Assembly: GCA_027942475.1 (NCBI GenBank)
Contig: JAQFVP010000005.1
Location: 12,439-59,066, forward strand
Length of the DNA stretch: 46,628 nt
Origin: Simkania sp.
Lineage (GTDB): Bacteria; Chlamydiota; Chlamydiia; Chlamydiales; Simkaniaceae
Direction: 5' to 3'
Part shown: positions 19,261-28,543 of the stretch, piece after piece
How positions within the stretch are numbered: the stretch's first letter is position 1
Layout: each line of letters begins with the position of its first letter
The notes under the pieces: model-generated
The model's database searches: none
The model's input: the letters and a program-made list of their open reading frames with translations, nothing else
Told to the model about the DNA's origin: nothing
Translations under genes and position numbers: made by a program

Positions 19261-19475
19261 GCTACATCCTCCGAAATTTGTAACCGCAAAAAAACTACCC
19301 GCTCAAGAACGCTGAGGCGTCCGCTAGCAGATAGACGAACATTACAACAAATAGTTTGTTTTTTGCAACTGCCTTGTATTTTTTTTATAGAGATCATAAT
19401 GCGTCTCGGACTAGAGGGCCTTAAGTATCAACCCTAGAAGCCTTCCCCTTTAGGCGAGGGAGTAGTCACCTTCTG

Positions 19476-19541
19476 TGTCTGTAACAGATAACCCTTCAGA
19501 TTCTAGATGAAATCTTTGGGAGACTTTTTTGATGGTTTTTA
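19476..19541 (-). pseudogene. Decayed fragment of the gspG-like pseudopilin gene
   Basis: 19476-19541 aligns without gaps to 23201-23266 inside gspG. Minus-strand reading LKTIKKVSQRFHLESEGLSVTDTEGDYSLA* versus VETIKKVYEVFHLESEGISVTDIKDD in the intact gene. Confidence 0.75.
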
Positions 19542-19586
19542 AGAAATTGGACTTTACTAGAAAATAAGTACAGGTCAGACTTTTGC

Positions 19587-22100
19587 TTAACTTTTTTGAG
19601 GCAAGTCAGCCTTGACTCCATCTTTATAGAAAACCTGTGTTAAATTGCCCTGAGTATCCCAATTTTTCTTGATTCCTTCCAGTTTACCCTCGATATAATT
19701 TTGTTCGAGGCGAGGCTTTCCATCATGATAGAACTTAACAAACCTTCCGTTTTGCTTCCCCTTGGTATAATTTGCTTCAAAAATTAAAACGCCCGACTCA
19801 TTCCACTGCTGTGCCAGTCCATTGAGTTGATCCGCTTCATAGCGATACACACTTTTGAGGCGACCTTTTTCAAAGTAGGTTTTTTCTTCTCCCTCCTTCT
19901 GGTCGTTCAAAAAGATCACCTCTTTGAAAAGAGCCCCTTTTGGATAAAAAGCCCGAGAAAGCCCATCCCGCTTTCCCTGTTTAAAATTGAATTTTACACT
20001 GGGCTTTCCATTGGGATAATAGATCGCAGCAGCACCATTTTTAACTCCCGCTTCGTAATTGGTATAGACCCTTTGCACCCCTTTTATATCACGTTTTAAG
20101 ACTTCGCCTTCGAACCAGCCATCTACGAAATTGGCCTCAAGAGCTTTTATGCTCTGCTTCCTCTCTGTGAGATGTTGTGGATAATAGATGATATGAGGAC
20201 CGTTTTTTTGATTGTTTTTATAGTGGTACACAACAACGTGTCCATCTGCATCTGTTGCTGAACATTTCCCTTCCAGACCTCCATTTACATATCGGCAGTG
20301 TTTTACATTACTCCCCTTTTCATCCCAAACGAATTTTAATCCGTTGAGTACTCCTCCCCTAAACACGACCGCCTCTTTCATCACACCAGAAGGGTAAAAA
20401 GTTGTTCGTTCTCCGTCTATTTTCCCTTGACGATTGTAATGGGCAATCATAAACAAACATTCTTGATCCCCTTTTTCTCCCTCTTGTCCTCCTTTTCCCG
20501 AAGGGAAAAAGGTTTTGTGGGTGCCAATCGGCTCACCTTTTTTGTAGGCACCCAAAAAGGCCAAAGAACCATCCGAAAAGTAATATTTCAACTCACCATG
20601 CAAAAGGTGTTTCTTATAGTGTGCGACGCTTTCAAGCTGGCCATTTTCGTAATAGGTCTCAGAAACGCCCCGTCGTTTCCCCCGAGAAAAGCGGACAATA
20701 TGTTTCTTGTTCCCGTTTGGGAAGAAGGCGGTGTGGGTCCCAATAGGTCTGCCTCGGTTGTAAGCCGCCTCGGCAAGAAGGGCTCCCTCTTGATTCCATA
20801 AGCGGTGCACACCCTCTTTTTTCCCATTTTTATACTGCCCTTCTGCTTTTTTCTTTCCATTTTCGTACCATTCCGTAGCAAAGCCTTCTATTTTACCCCT
20901 TATACATTTATTCTCTGATGCTTTCTGTCCATTTTCGAAATACTCCTTTTGTTCCCCTTCAAGTTCACCATGAACATAATTATAACACATGTCTGGTTGA
21001 CCATTTTTGTGCCAGATGAGGAAGGATCCATCCAACTTTCCCTCCGAATCATAAAAATATTCCGCGATTTTTTGCCCATTTTCGGCAAATTTGCGAATCT
21101 TATCTGTTAAATTCCCTTTGCTATCATACTGGGCGAGAAAGGAAAAGTTGCCATTGTCATGTTTCTTAAAATGTTTGCCTACCTTGATCCCCTGTGCATA
21201 CATGCTTTCCCCCTGTAAATTCCCTGCGATATCAAAAAACTGTTCTTTGCCCTCAATTTGTCCGTTTTCATAACGAGCGTCATAGCTCTTGCGGTTATTG
21301 GTATGGTACTGGACATGGCTTCCATGCGGCTGCCCATTTCGAAAATTTTGGATCTCTTGTATAGAATGGTCTTCGTTATAAATAACCACAGCGGGTTGGT
21401 TTGTCTCGGACTCGAGTTTCCCCTCTCGATAATTGCGATTGGCTTTTTCCTTCCCGTTTGGATGCCATTCAATTGCTTTCCCCTCTATCACTCCATTTTT
21501 GTAGAGGGAAAAATCCTCCCTTTGACCTGAATCATAGTAACGAAGGTAGTCCCCTTCCAACTTGTCCTCTTGGTAATAACCCTCCGCCAGAACTTTCCCA
21601 TTGGGATGGTAGTCGCGCACTTTCCCGTGCAACTTTCCTTGCTTGTAGGTGGCCGAATGTTTGACCTTCCCCGTATCAAAAAAACTGCGATAAGGGCCAT
21701 CTAAAACACCTCTATCGTATTGGCAGAAACGCTCGATCTTGCCGTTTTCATACAGCGCAAAAGCAAGCCCGTGCGGAACCGTCGTACTCTTCCAGATTGC
21801 ATAGCCTGGAGATTGTTCATCAACTAAGATGAGATCCATCTCCTCACTCAGATTTCCACTCTCGGAATAATACCTCCGTTTAACCGGAAGTCTTTCCCCT
21901 TTTTCTCCGTTTTCGTAAAAAATAACGCAGCTAACTAACCCATTTGGATGGTGCTCAAGATTATGAACACGCCACTTTGGAAGAACTTTCTTGATCCCTT
22001 TTAGGGGAAGCTGCGTTTGAAAATTTTCAAATGGATCCCCCAAAACATAACTTGTCAGTGTGAACATGGCCAGTGTACATAGAGCCGCTTTCTTTAACAC
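19587..22100 (-). CDS. Secreted MORN/YwqK-type repeat protein, copy 2 (tandem paralog of copy 1)
   Basis: 837 aa, near-identical signal peptide MLKKAALCTLAMFTLTSYVLG and long blocks of identity with 16681..19260. Upstream and downstream flanks also conserved. Confidence 0.85.
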   Translation of the reverse strand: MLKKAALCTLAMFTLTSYVLGDPFENFQTQLPLKGIKKVLPKWRVHNLEHHPNGLVSCVIFYENGEKGERLPVKRRYYSESGNLSEEMDLILVDEQSPGYAIWKSTTVPHGLAFALYENGKIERFCQYDRGVLDGPYRSFFDTGKVKHSATYKQGKLHGKVRDYHPNGKVLAEGYYQEDKLEGDYLRYYDSGQREDFSLYKNGVIEGKAIEWHPNGKEKANRNYREGKLESETNQPAVVIYNEDHSIQEIQNFRNGQPHGSHVQYHTNNRKSYDARYENGQIEGKEQFFDIAGNLQGESMYAQGIKVGKHFKKHDNGNFSFLAQYDSKGNLTDKIRKFAENGQKIAEYFYDSEGKLDGSFLIWHKNGQPDMCYNYVHGELEGEQKEYFENGQKASENKCIRGKIEGFATEWYENGKKKAEGQYKNGKKEGVHRLWNQEGALLAEAAYNRGRPIGTHTAFFPNGNKKHIVRFSRGKRRGVSETYYENGQLESVAHYKKHLLHGELKYYFSDGSLAFLGAYKKGEPIGTHKTFFPSGKGGQEGEKGDQECLFMIAHYNRQGKIDGERTTFYPSGVMKEAVVFRGGVLNGLKFVWDEKGSNVKHCRYVNGGLEGKCSATDADGHVVVYHYKNNQKNGPHIIYYPQHLTERKQSIKALEANFVDGWFEGEVLKRDIKGVQRVYTNYEAGVKNGAAAIYYPNGKPSVKFNFKQGKRDGLSRAFYPKGALFKEVIFLNDQKEGEEKTYFEKGRLKSVYRYEADQLNGLAQQWNESGVLIFEANYTKGKQNGRFVKFYHDGKPRLEQNYIEGKLEGIKKNWDTQGNLTQVFYKDGVKADLPQKS

Positions 22101-22455
22101 ACTACATCCTCCGAAATTTGTAACCGCAAAAAAATTCTCTGTTTAAGAACACTAAGGGGCCTGTTACATATAGAAGCACATTACAACAAATATTTTGTTT
22201 TTTGCAACTGTCTTGTATCCGTTCAGTGGGGGAAGTGTTAGATTGAAGGAGCTTGGATCTTAGAATTTAGAGGAGTAAGCGTCCTGAAAAAAGCTAAGCG
22301 CTTCTTTCCCATGTTTCTTTAAACATTGCTCTTTCTGCAGTATTTTTTGTCGGCTCTACACCTAGACATCGAGCAGAGCAATTTTTTATTATCCCTTCCA
22401 AAATCTAGCCCTTGTTCTTTTTTCCTGCCATCGGGCATGCAAGTGGAGAAATGAG

Positions 22456-22962
22456 TCAAATTGCTTTTGCAAAAATGGATGCATTTTTTGCTGCATCGCA
22501 ACAAACCACATAGGTTTGATTTTTGGATATGAGGGTGATTTCCCCAGAAGGCAAAATCATCCCAGTTCGATCAAAAGTAATTTTAAACTCCGAAACCTCT
22601 TTGCCTTTAAAAAGCAACTGGGGAATATTTCTGATTTGAAACTTCCATACATTTAGCTTGAAAGGGGATACCCCATGGGCCGTGGGAGGGGGCTTTTGAT
22701 CGGCAGACCTTTGGCAAAACAGGGTGCTTCCCACTTTTTTAACAGAAAAATCGATCTCAATCGCCAGGTTGATAGACATTTTGTGCCCCCAATCGAGTTC
22801 TTTGGCCAGCTGATGCGCACTTTTTTGAAATCGATATCTGTTGATCATCGAGTAGGAACTGAAGGTAACAGATGAACCGACAATAGCTAAAATGCTCATG
22901 CAAACAAACAGCTCGAGAAGAGTCATGTTCCTGCTGTGGTTGCGCTCTTTTTTAAAGCCCAT
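22456..22962 (-). CDS. GspH-like pseudopilin
   Basis: 168 aa; N-terminal prepilin-like helix SRNMTLLELFVCMSILAIVGSSVTFSSYSMINRYRF; follows gspG in the operon. Confidence 0.68.
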   Translation of the reverse strand: MGFKKERNHSRNMTLLELFVCMSILAIVGSSVTFSSYSMINRYRFQKSAHQLAKELDWGHKMSINLAIEIDFSVKKVGSTLFCQRSADQKPPPTAHGVSPFKLNVWKFQIRNIPQLLFKGKEVSEFKITFDRTGMILPSGEITLISKNQTYVVCCDAAKNASIFAKAI

Positions 22963-22973
22963 TATGTTGTCGG

Positions 22974-23399
22974 CTAGTTATCTTCTGTTTCATAATCTTC
23001 CCAAGGATATTCTGTGGGCTGCCCCCTTTTGAGGCAAAATTCTTGATAATGTTCAGAAATGATCCGGATGTCGTCCCCTTTTTTACTTTTTCTGATCTCA
23101 AGCGGTTTATTCCAACCATCTACGAGATATTTTTGAGTTTTGGAGGGAAAAGACCGCTTGATCGCATCCTCAACCTTGCTTTTTACTTGGTCATCTTTTA
23201 TGTCTGTAACAGATATTCCTTCAGATTCTAGATGAAAAACTTCGTAGACTTTTTTGATGGTTTCTACGGTTTTAAACGCCTTCGCTTTGTCTAGGCTGCC
23301 GCGCATATTAAATCCAAGCACACTGCTAATAATTCCAATAATGGCAATGACTATCATCACTTCTATGAGAGTAATTACCCGTTTTTTTTTGCTTTTCAC
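22974..23399 (-). CDS. gspG: Type II secretion major pseudopilin GspG-like
   Basis: 141 aa: MKSKKKRVITLIEVMIVIAIIGIISSVLGFNMRGSLDKAKAFKTVETI..., type IV pilin-like N-terminal helix; lies downstream of gspF. Confidence 0.8.
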   Translation of the reverse strand: MKSKKKRVITLIEVMIVIAIIGIISSVLGFNMRGSLDKAKAFKTVETIKKVYEVFHLESEGISVTDIKDDQVKSKVEDAIKRSFPSKTQKYLVDGWNKPLEIRKSKKGDDIRIISEHYQEFCLKRGQPTEYPWEDYETEDN

Positions 23400-23415
23400 G
23401 AGATTCTCCTATCGT

Positions 23416-24594
23416 TTAGGTTATAGAGCTCACATCCGTTAGGGGTAAAAGGACGGAGAGTAAAATAATTGCAACAATAAAACCGAGAAATACGATAATC
23501 ACCGGCTGCAAAAAAGAGGTCAAGCGATGCAAGCTTCGCTCTAAATCTTGTTCGTAGATTTCGGCCACATGCTGCATCATCTTTCCCATATTTCCCGATT
23601 CTTCCGCAAGCGAGACAATTCGGATGACCAACTGAGGAATGATCGGGTGTTTTACTAACTCCTGAGAGAGTTTTCCCCCTTCTAGGATCGCTATTTCAGC
23701 TTGAGCAATTACCTTTTCAAAATCTTTGTTTTGCATCACATGTTTGGATAGGCGCATTGCATCTAAGAGGGAAACACCTCCTTCGATCAGCACAGAAAAG
23801 ACCCGACAAAACCGCGTCATAACCGCTTTGGTGGTCAATCCATTGATGATTGGCATGCGCAAAGAAAGTTTTTGCATACACTCTTTTCCTTTTTTGCCCC
23901 TGATAAAAAGAACAAGTGAAAAGGCGCATACTCCAAAACAAAATGAAATCCAAGAAATATTTTCATTCAAAAAAGCACTTACTGACAAAACTGCTTGCGT
24001 CAAAGGGTGCACGGCGCGCTCTTCAAACAGCTCTCGCATAGCAGGAATCAAAAAAAAGAGGAGTGCTCCAATCACAATCAGCGCAATACTTCCCAAAAAA
24101 ATTGGGTAAATCATCGCCGTCGTGATTTTCTTTTTGATATCTTGGGCCCGCGTGATCAACTTAGAGAGCTCTTTGAAACTTCCGACAAGTGATCCGGATT
24201 CCTCCCCTGCTCTTACCATAGACACATATACACTATCAAAGATGTGGGGATAGGAGGCGAGTGCTTCCGAGAGAAGTTGCCCCTGCTTGACCTTTTCACA
24301 TAGATTGAGGAGCAGTATGTGGGCTTTCGTTCCCAAATATTTTTCCTTTAAAGTCAACAAACTCTCATACAGGGGAAGTCCAGCATTCAATAAAACATGA
24401 AAATCACGGGTTAGCTGCGAAAACAGCCCAGGAGCGAGAGTCTGAGATGCGCCCCGATTTTGATAAGGGGTGAGGGTAACGACCAAAATATTTTGCTTTT
24501 TCAGTCGATCTTTTGCTTCTTCTATAGAAACGGCATCGATAAGACCAAAACTCTTTTTTCCCTCTGGATTAATTGCCAAATAACGAAAAAGCAC
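23416..24594 (-). CDS. gspF: Type II secretion inner-membrane protein GspF
   Basis: 392 aa; duplicated T2SF domains (FSQLTRDFHVLLNAGLPLYESLLTL...; MTRFCRVFSVLIEGGVSLLDAMRLS), ...EPxx-like LQPVIIVFLGFIVAIILLSVLLPL. Confidence 0.93.
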   Translation of the reverse strand: MLFRYLAINPEGKKSFGLIDAVSIEEAKDRLKKQNILVVTLTPYQNRGASQTLAPGLFSQLTRDFHVLLNAGLPLYESLLTLKEKYLGTKAHILLLNLCEKVKQGQLLSEALASYPHIFDSVYVSMVRAGEESGSLVGSFKELSKLITRAQDIKKKITTAMIYPIFLGSIALIVIGALLFFLIPAMRELFEERAVHPLTQAVLSVSAFLNENISWISFCFGVCAFSLVLFIRGKKGKECMQKLSLRMPIINGLTTKAVMTRFCRVFSVLIEGGVSLLDAMRLSKHVMQNKDFEKVIAQAEIAILEGGKLSQELVKHPIIPQLVIRIVSLAEESGNMGKMMQHVAEIYEQDLERSLHRLTSFLQPVIIVFLGFIVAIILLSVLLPLTDVSSIT

Positions 24595-24599
24595 CTCTA

Positions 24600-26177
24600 T
24601 TACCCATACAGTTCAATTTGTCTCGTGACCCGAAGCACTTCCGCTGTGGTCGTGATCCCACAAAGAGCAAGCGAGCGTCCCCCATCACGCAGAGTTCTCA
24701 TCCCCGATTGAACAGCTACCTTCTGCAGTTCAGTAGCATCTCCCGAGCAAAGAAGCTGTGCTTTCACAGCATGAGATACGGGCATGAGTTCATAGATCCC
24801 GCGCCTTCCTTTGTAGCCAGAGCCAAAGCAGTTTTTGCACCCCTTCCCTTTGTAAAGCACCCCTTTTTGCAAGTCATCCCTTGTACATCCGAGCTCTGCG
24901 ATTTCGGTCTCTGTTGGCTCGTAGCTCATGGCACAATCCTGGCAAATACAGCGCACCAAACGCTGCGCTAAAACCGCTAATACAGAAGAAGAGAGAAGGT
25001 AGGATTCAATTCCCATATCAATCAAACGGGTCAGAGCAGAAGGCGCATCATTTGTGTGAAGAGTGCTCAAAACCAAGTGCCCCGTCAATGAAGACTGAAT
25101 CGCAATCTCAGCTGTTTCCCGATCCCGAACTTCCCCAATCATGATCACGTCGGGATCTTGCCGCAAAATATGGCGTAATCCAGTCGCAAAAAAAAGCTGA
25201 ATTTTGGGGTTCACCCCAATTTGGGCAATCCCAGACAGCTTGTATTCGACCGGATCTTCGATCGTCATAATATTCATCTCTTGAGATTGAATTTCGGAAA
25301 TAAGGCTGTAAAGCGTAGTGGTCTTTCCGCTTCCCGTAGGCCCCGTGACGAGAATAATTCCCTGATTTTGAAGGAGGTATTTGCGCAGATCAATGAGAGT
25401 GCTCTGATCGATCTCCATCTTATCAAGACCCAAAATAACATTTGTATTATCTAAAATTCGAAGAACGACCCGTTCTCCGTGCACAACGGGAACCGTGCTC
25501 ACGCGAAAATCAATCTGCCGACCACCCATATTTAATTTGATACGACCGTCTTGGGGCATTCTATGCTCGGCAATATCGAGTTTTGCCATCACCTTTATGC
25601 GAGTTACTAACTGCTTTTGAAGATCGGGAGGGGGAGAATGGCGAAATTGTAATACCCCATCGATGCGATAGCGAACGATCATCGTTTCTTCAAAGGGCTC
25701 AAAATGAATATCGGAGACTCCCTGCTGAATTGCTTCCGTGATGATCATATTTAAAAGTCGAATGACAGGGGATTGGTCCGACTTGCTCAATAGATCATAG
25801 TTCTCCTCACCTTCCTCTTCTTGGGAAGCGGTTTGATCCTTTTTTAACCCCTCAATATAGAGAGAAGCGTCTTGTTCCCCCTGGTGGTAACATTCTTCGA
25901 TTGCTTTTTTAAGATGATCCTCACGACAAAACACCTCTTCAATTTCCATTCCGGTCATACAACGAATGTCTTCAATTGTCTCCAAATCGTGAGGACGAGC
26001 AATCCCAACCAAAAGTGTCTTTCCTCGCTGTTCTAGAGGAAGAACCAACTTCTGTTTGACAAAATTATAGGGCAATTTATGCACTTTTTCCCTAATAAAT
26101 GGATAAAGAGAAAGATCGAGAGCAGCTTTGATGCCAAAGCGCTTGGCCAAGAGAAAGTCGGTCTCTTTGTCGCTCAT
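24600..26177 (-). CDS. gspE: Type II secretion ATPase GspE
   Basis: 525 aa: VTGPTGSGKTTTLYSLI (Walker A), IMTIEDPVEYKLSGIAQIGVN, GLRHILRQDPDVIMIGEVRDRETAEIAI, tetracysteine zinc site CICQDC...CKNC. Confidence 0.98.
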   Translation of the reverse strand: MSDKETDFLLAKRFGIKAALDLSLYPFIREKVHKLPYNFVKQKLVLPLEQRGKTLLVGIARPHDLETIEDIRCMTGMEIEEVFCREDHLKKAIEECYHQGEQDASLYIEGLKKDQTASQEEEGEENYDLLSKSDQSPVIRLLNMIITEAIQQGVSDIHFEPFEETMIVRYRIDGVLQFRHSPPPDLQKQLVTRIKVMAKLDIAEHRMPQDGRIKLNMGGRQIDFRVSTVPVVHGERVVLRILDNTNVILGLDKMEIDQSTLIDLRKYLLQNQGIILVTGPTGSGKTTTLYSLISEIQSQEMNIMTIEDPVEYKLSGIAQIGVNPKIQLFFATGLRHILRQDPDVIMIGEVRDRETAEIAIQSSLTGHLVLSTLHTNDAPSALTRLIDMGIESYLLSSSVLAVLAQRLVRCICQDCAMSYEPTETEIAELGCTRDDLQKGVLYKGKGCKNCFGSGYKGRRGIYELMPVSHAVKAQLLCSGDATELQKVAVQSGMRTLRDGGRSLALCGITTTAEVLRVTRQIELYG

Positions 26178-28537
26178 GATACCCCCCCAAAAAACAATTT
26201 TAGACTCTGCTCTAATAGCGCAGATTTTTGCCGTTTCTTGGCCCGTTGGATTCTCGCCAAAAATTCAGGCATGTCTCCCGGCCGTTTTATGAGTTGTTCG
26301 TAGCGCATCTTTTCTAAATCCCCCTTTTCATCAAAAATGATCTTGGGTGTGATGCAAATAAACATCTCTGTTTCCTCATCCGTCATCTGCGAGTCGCTAA
26401 AAAATTTTCTAATAATGGGAAGCTCCCCTAATACGGGAAGCTTCCGACTGGCATCTTCCGCTGTTTTTTTTCTCAAACCACCGAGCACTACCGTTTCCCC
26501 ATCGGCAACGCGCACCTGGTTTGAGATGTGACGCTTAAAGACCTTGGGTCGGCTATCAGCTTTAAACTTCTTTTGAATCGTATCGAACTGAATATCGGTC
26601 TCAAGTGTGACGTAATGGGTCCGCTCTTCAGGAAGTTCCGGTTCATGGACTGTGGGTGTGATAACGAGCTTCGTGCCGTAATCTGATCGGGAAAAAGATT
26701 CCTTAAAAGCGACCCTCTCTGGTTTGTCAACCGGGACAACACCATTTGAAATCGAAATCTCATCGACAAGCGAGATTTCAGCGGGCGTTTGATTTAAAGT
26801 GGTCACTGATGGAGACGCATTGACCCTAATATCCTCCTGTGAAAGGAAAAAGTTATAGGCAATATCAAATGCTGGTAAACAACTCGACTTATTACGAAAG
26901 AGAAAAAAATCGACGACCCCTTGTTTCATAGAGGGCACCCGATCTTTGGGAGCAGGTTGTTCCCCCTCAATTACATAACGCAATCCCGTTCTATGGGAAT
27001 GGGTCGCTTCAGATCCCAAACGCAAAACATTAATTCCGAAATTGTTTTCATTACTCGCTCGCTTTTCAAAAAGCAAAACTTCAATTTGTACCATCTTTTT
27101 AGGAACATCGAGTTTGCGCAGTAAATCTTTGATTTTTGGCAAAGTGTCCCGCCTTACTACCATCATGATCGTCCCGGTTTTGGGAAAAGGAATAAAGCTA
27201 TTTGGCATTGGTTTCTCCCGCTGAGACTCTCCTGTCGTTTCTTTGCTTTGCGCCGCGAACAAATTGGGAGGAGAAAGGAAACCGTACGCAGGATTTACAG
27301 TTTCAGCCCTTTTCAGGCCCCCCCCCTGCTGCTGATTGGGTTCTTCTTTGCGTATGTCCGCATAAATCAAAGAGCCATACACTTTTTCTAACACTTCGGA
27401 CACCTCAGAGGGATTGCTGTGACGACAGGTGTAAGAAAAAACAGTCATTTCCATCGGATCTTCGATCTGACTTTGGGTTTCATTAATGAGTTTTTCCGCT
27501 CTTGTAACGACCTCTTGCGTCCCAATCAAAACAAGAGCCCCTTCATTTTTTAAGGGAAAAATACAAAAATCATCTCCATCCCCCCTCACCGATCCCATGC
27601 GCGTTTTTTGATCCGAAATCCCAAAATAGGATTTGATGATTGTTTCCATTTCATGAGGGGGAATGCGGTGCGTGGGAAAAACACGGATTACTTTCTCTTC
27701 CCCTTTCCCCCAAACCGCTTCATATAGAGCCAGCAACTTCTCTACGTCCTCTTTGGTGGAAACAATTGCCAATTTATGCCCCAGTGAATAGATAAAAGTA
27801 CTTTTTGGATCTCTGAATTTTTCGAAAAACTGGCTTACTCTCTTTGCTTTTTCTACAGGAGGAGCAAAAACATAGATGACACGGCTATTTTTTGGCACCC
27901 GCATGAGCTCTTTTGGGGAATTGATAATACTATCGACCGTAGTGATATCCGATTTCATTATATAAAGCTGTCTTGCATAAGGATTGAGTTGTTTGATCCC
28001 AATTCCGTTTTGACAGAGGATCACCTCTAGAAGATCATTCCACGATTCACGCGGGATAGGGATACTCGAATGCATGTGGATCTTCAAAGAAGAGATGTCA
28101 GAAGGGATAATATAGAGGTAATCGGTTGAACCGTATTCCATGATCAGGTGGGACAGGGAGGTTTCTTCTTGATCCCAAAGGGCATACCCCTCATCCTCTT
28201 TTTTTATTTCTTCTGTTGCGAAAATGCGCCAATCTTTTTCTAAATCGACAATTTCACTTCTAATATCGTTGATTTCTCTGAGCAAATACTGAAAATCTTC
28301 CTCTCTGGCTTCTTCCAGATAGTATTCGTTGACAAGCGCGTACTTTTCTTCTAACTGGCTTCTGAGCTTATAGAGTTTTTTATTGAGCTGATCTAGAGAG
28401 GTTCGCATCTCTTTTTGATCTTTTTTGAGAAGAAAAGCATCCTGTTTTTCTTCAATTGTTTGCAAAGTTGCGAGACTGGGAATCGTCATGAGGATCAAAA
28501 AAAAGGTACACCTCAACTGTTTTATTTTGATCCACAT
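26174..28537 (-). CDS. gspD: Type II secretion secretin GspD
   Basis: 787 aa; N-terminal signal/hydrophobic segment and C-terminal secretin core ...VNASPSVTTLNQTPAEISLVDEI..., VADGETVVLGGLRKKT...LPVLGELPIIRKFFSD.... Confidence 0.92.
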   Translation of the reverse strand: MWIKIKQLRCTFFLILMTIPSLATLQTIEEKQDAFLLKKDQKEMRTSLDQLNKKLYKLRSQLEEKYALVNEYYLEEAREEDFQYLLREINDIRSEIVDLEKDWRIFATEEIKKEDEGYALWDQEETSLSHLIMEYGSTDYLYIIPSDISSLKIHMHSSIPIPRESWNDLLEVILCQNGIGIKQLNPYARQLYIMKSDITTVDSIINSPKELMRVPKNSRVIYVFAPPVEKAKRVSQFFEKFRDPKSTFIYSLGHKLAIVSTKEDVEKLLALYEAVWGKGEEKVIRVFPTHRIPPHEMETIIKSYFGISDQKTRMGSVRGDGDDFCIFPLKNEGALVLIGTQEVVTRAEKLINETQSQIEDPMEMTVFSYTCRHSNPSEVSEVLEKVYGSLIYADIRKEEPNQQQGGGLKRAETVNPAYGFLSPPNLFAAQSKETTGESQREKPMPNSFIPFPKTGTIMMVVRRDTLPKIKDLLRKLDVPKKMVQIEVLLFEKRASNENNFGINVLRLGSEATHSHRTGLRYVIEGEQPAPKDRVPSMKQGVVDFFLFRNKSSCLPAFDIAYNFFLSQEDIRVNASPSVTTLNQTPAEISLVDEISISNGVVPVDKPERVAFKESFSRSDYGTKLVITPTVHEPELPEERTHYVTLETDIQFDTIQKKFKADSRPKVFKRHISNQVRVADGETVVLGGLRKKTAEDASRKLPVLGELPIIRKFFSDSQMTDEETEMFICITPKIIFDEKGDLEKMRYEQLIKRPGDMPEFLARIQRAKKRQKSALLEQSLKLFFGGVS

Positions 28538-28543
28538 TTTCGT

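Noticed and set aside
16681-22100. Regularly spaced repeats that might look like a CRISPR array
   Set aside because: Repeats are in-frame, about 66-72 bp, diverged and protein-coding (MORN_2-type); no conserved short repeats with unique spacers and no cas genes.
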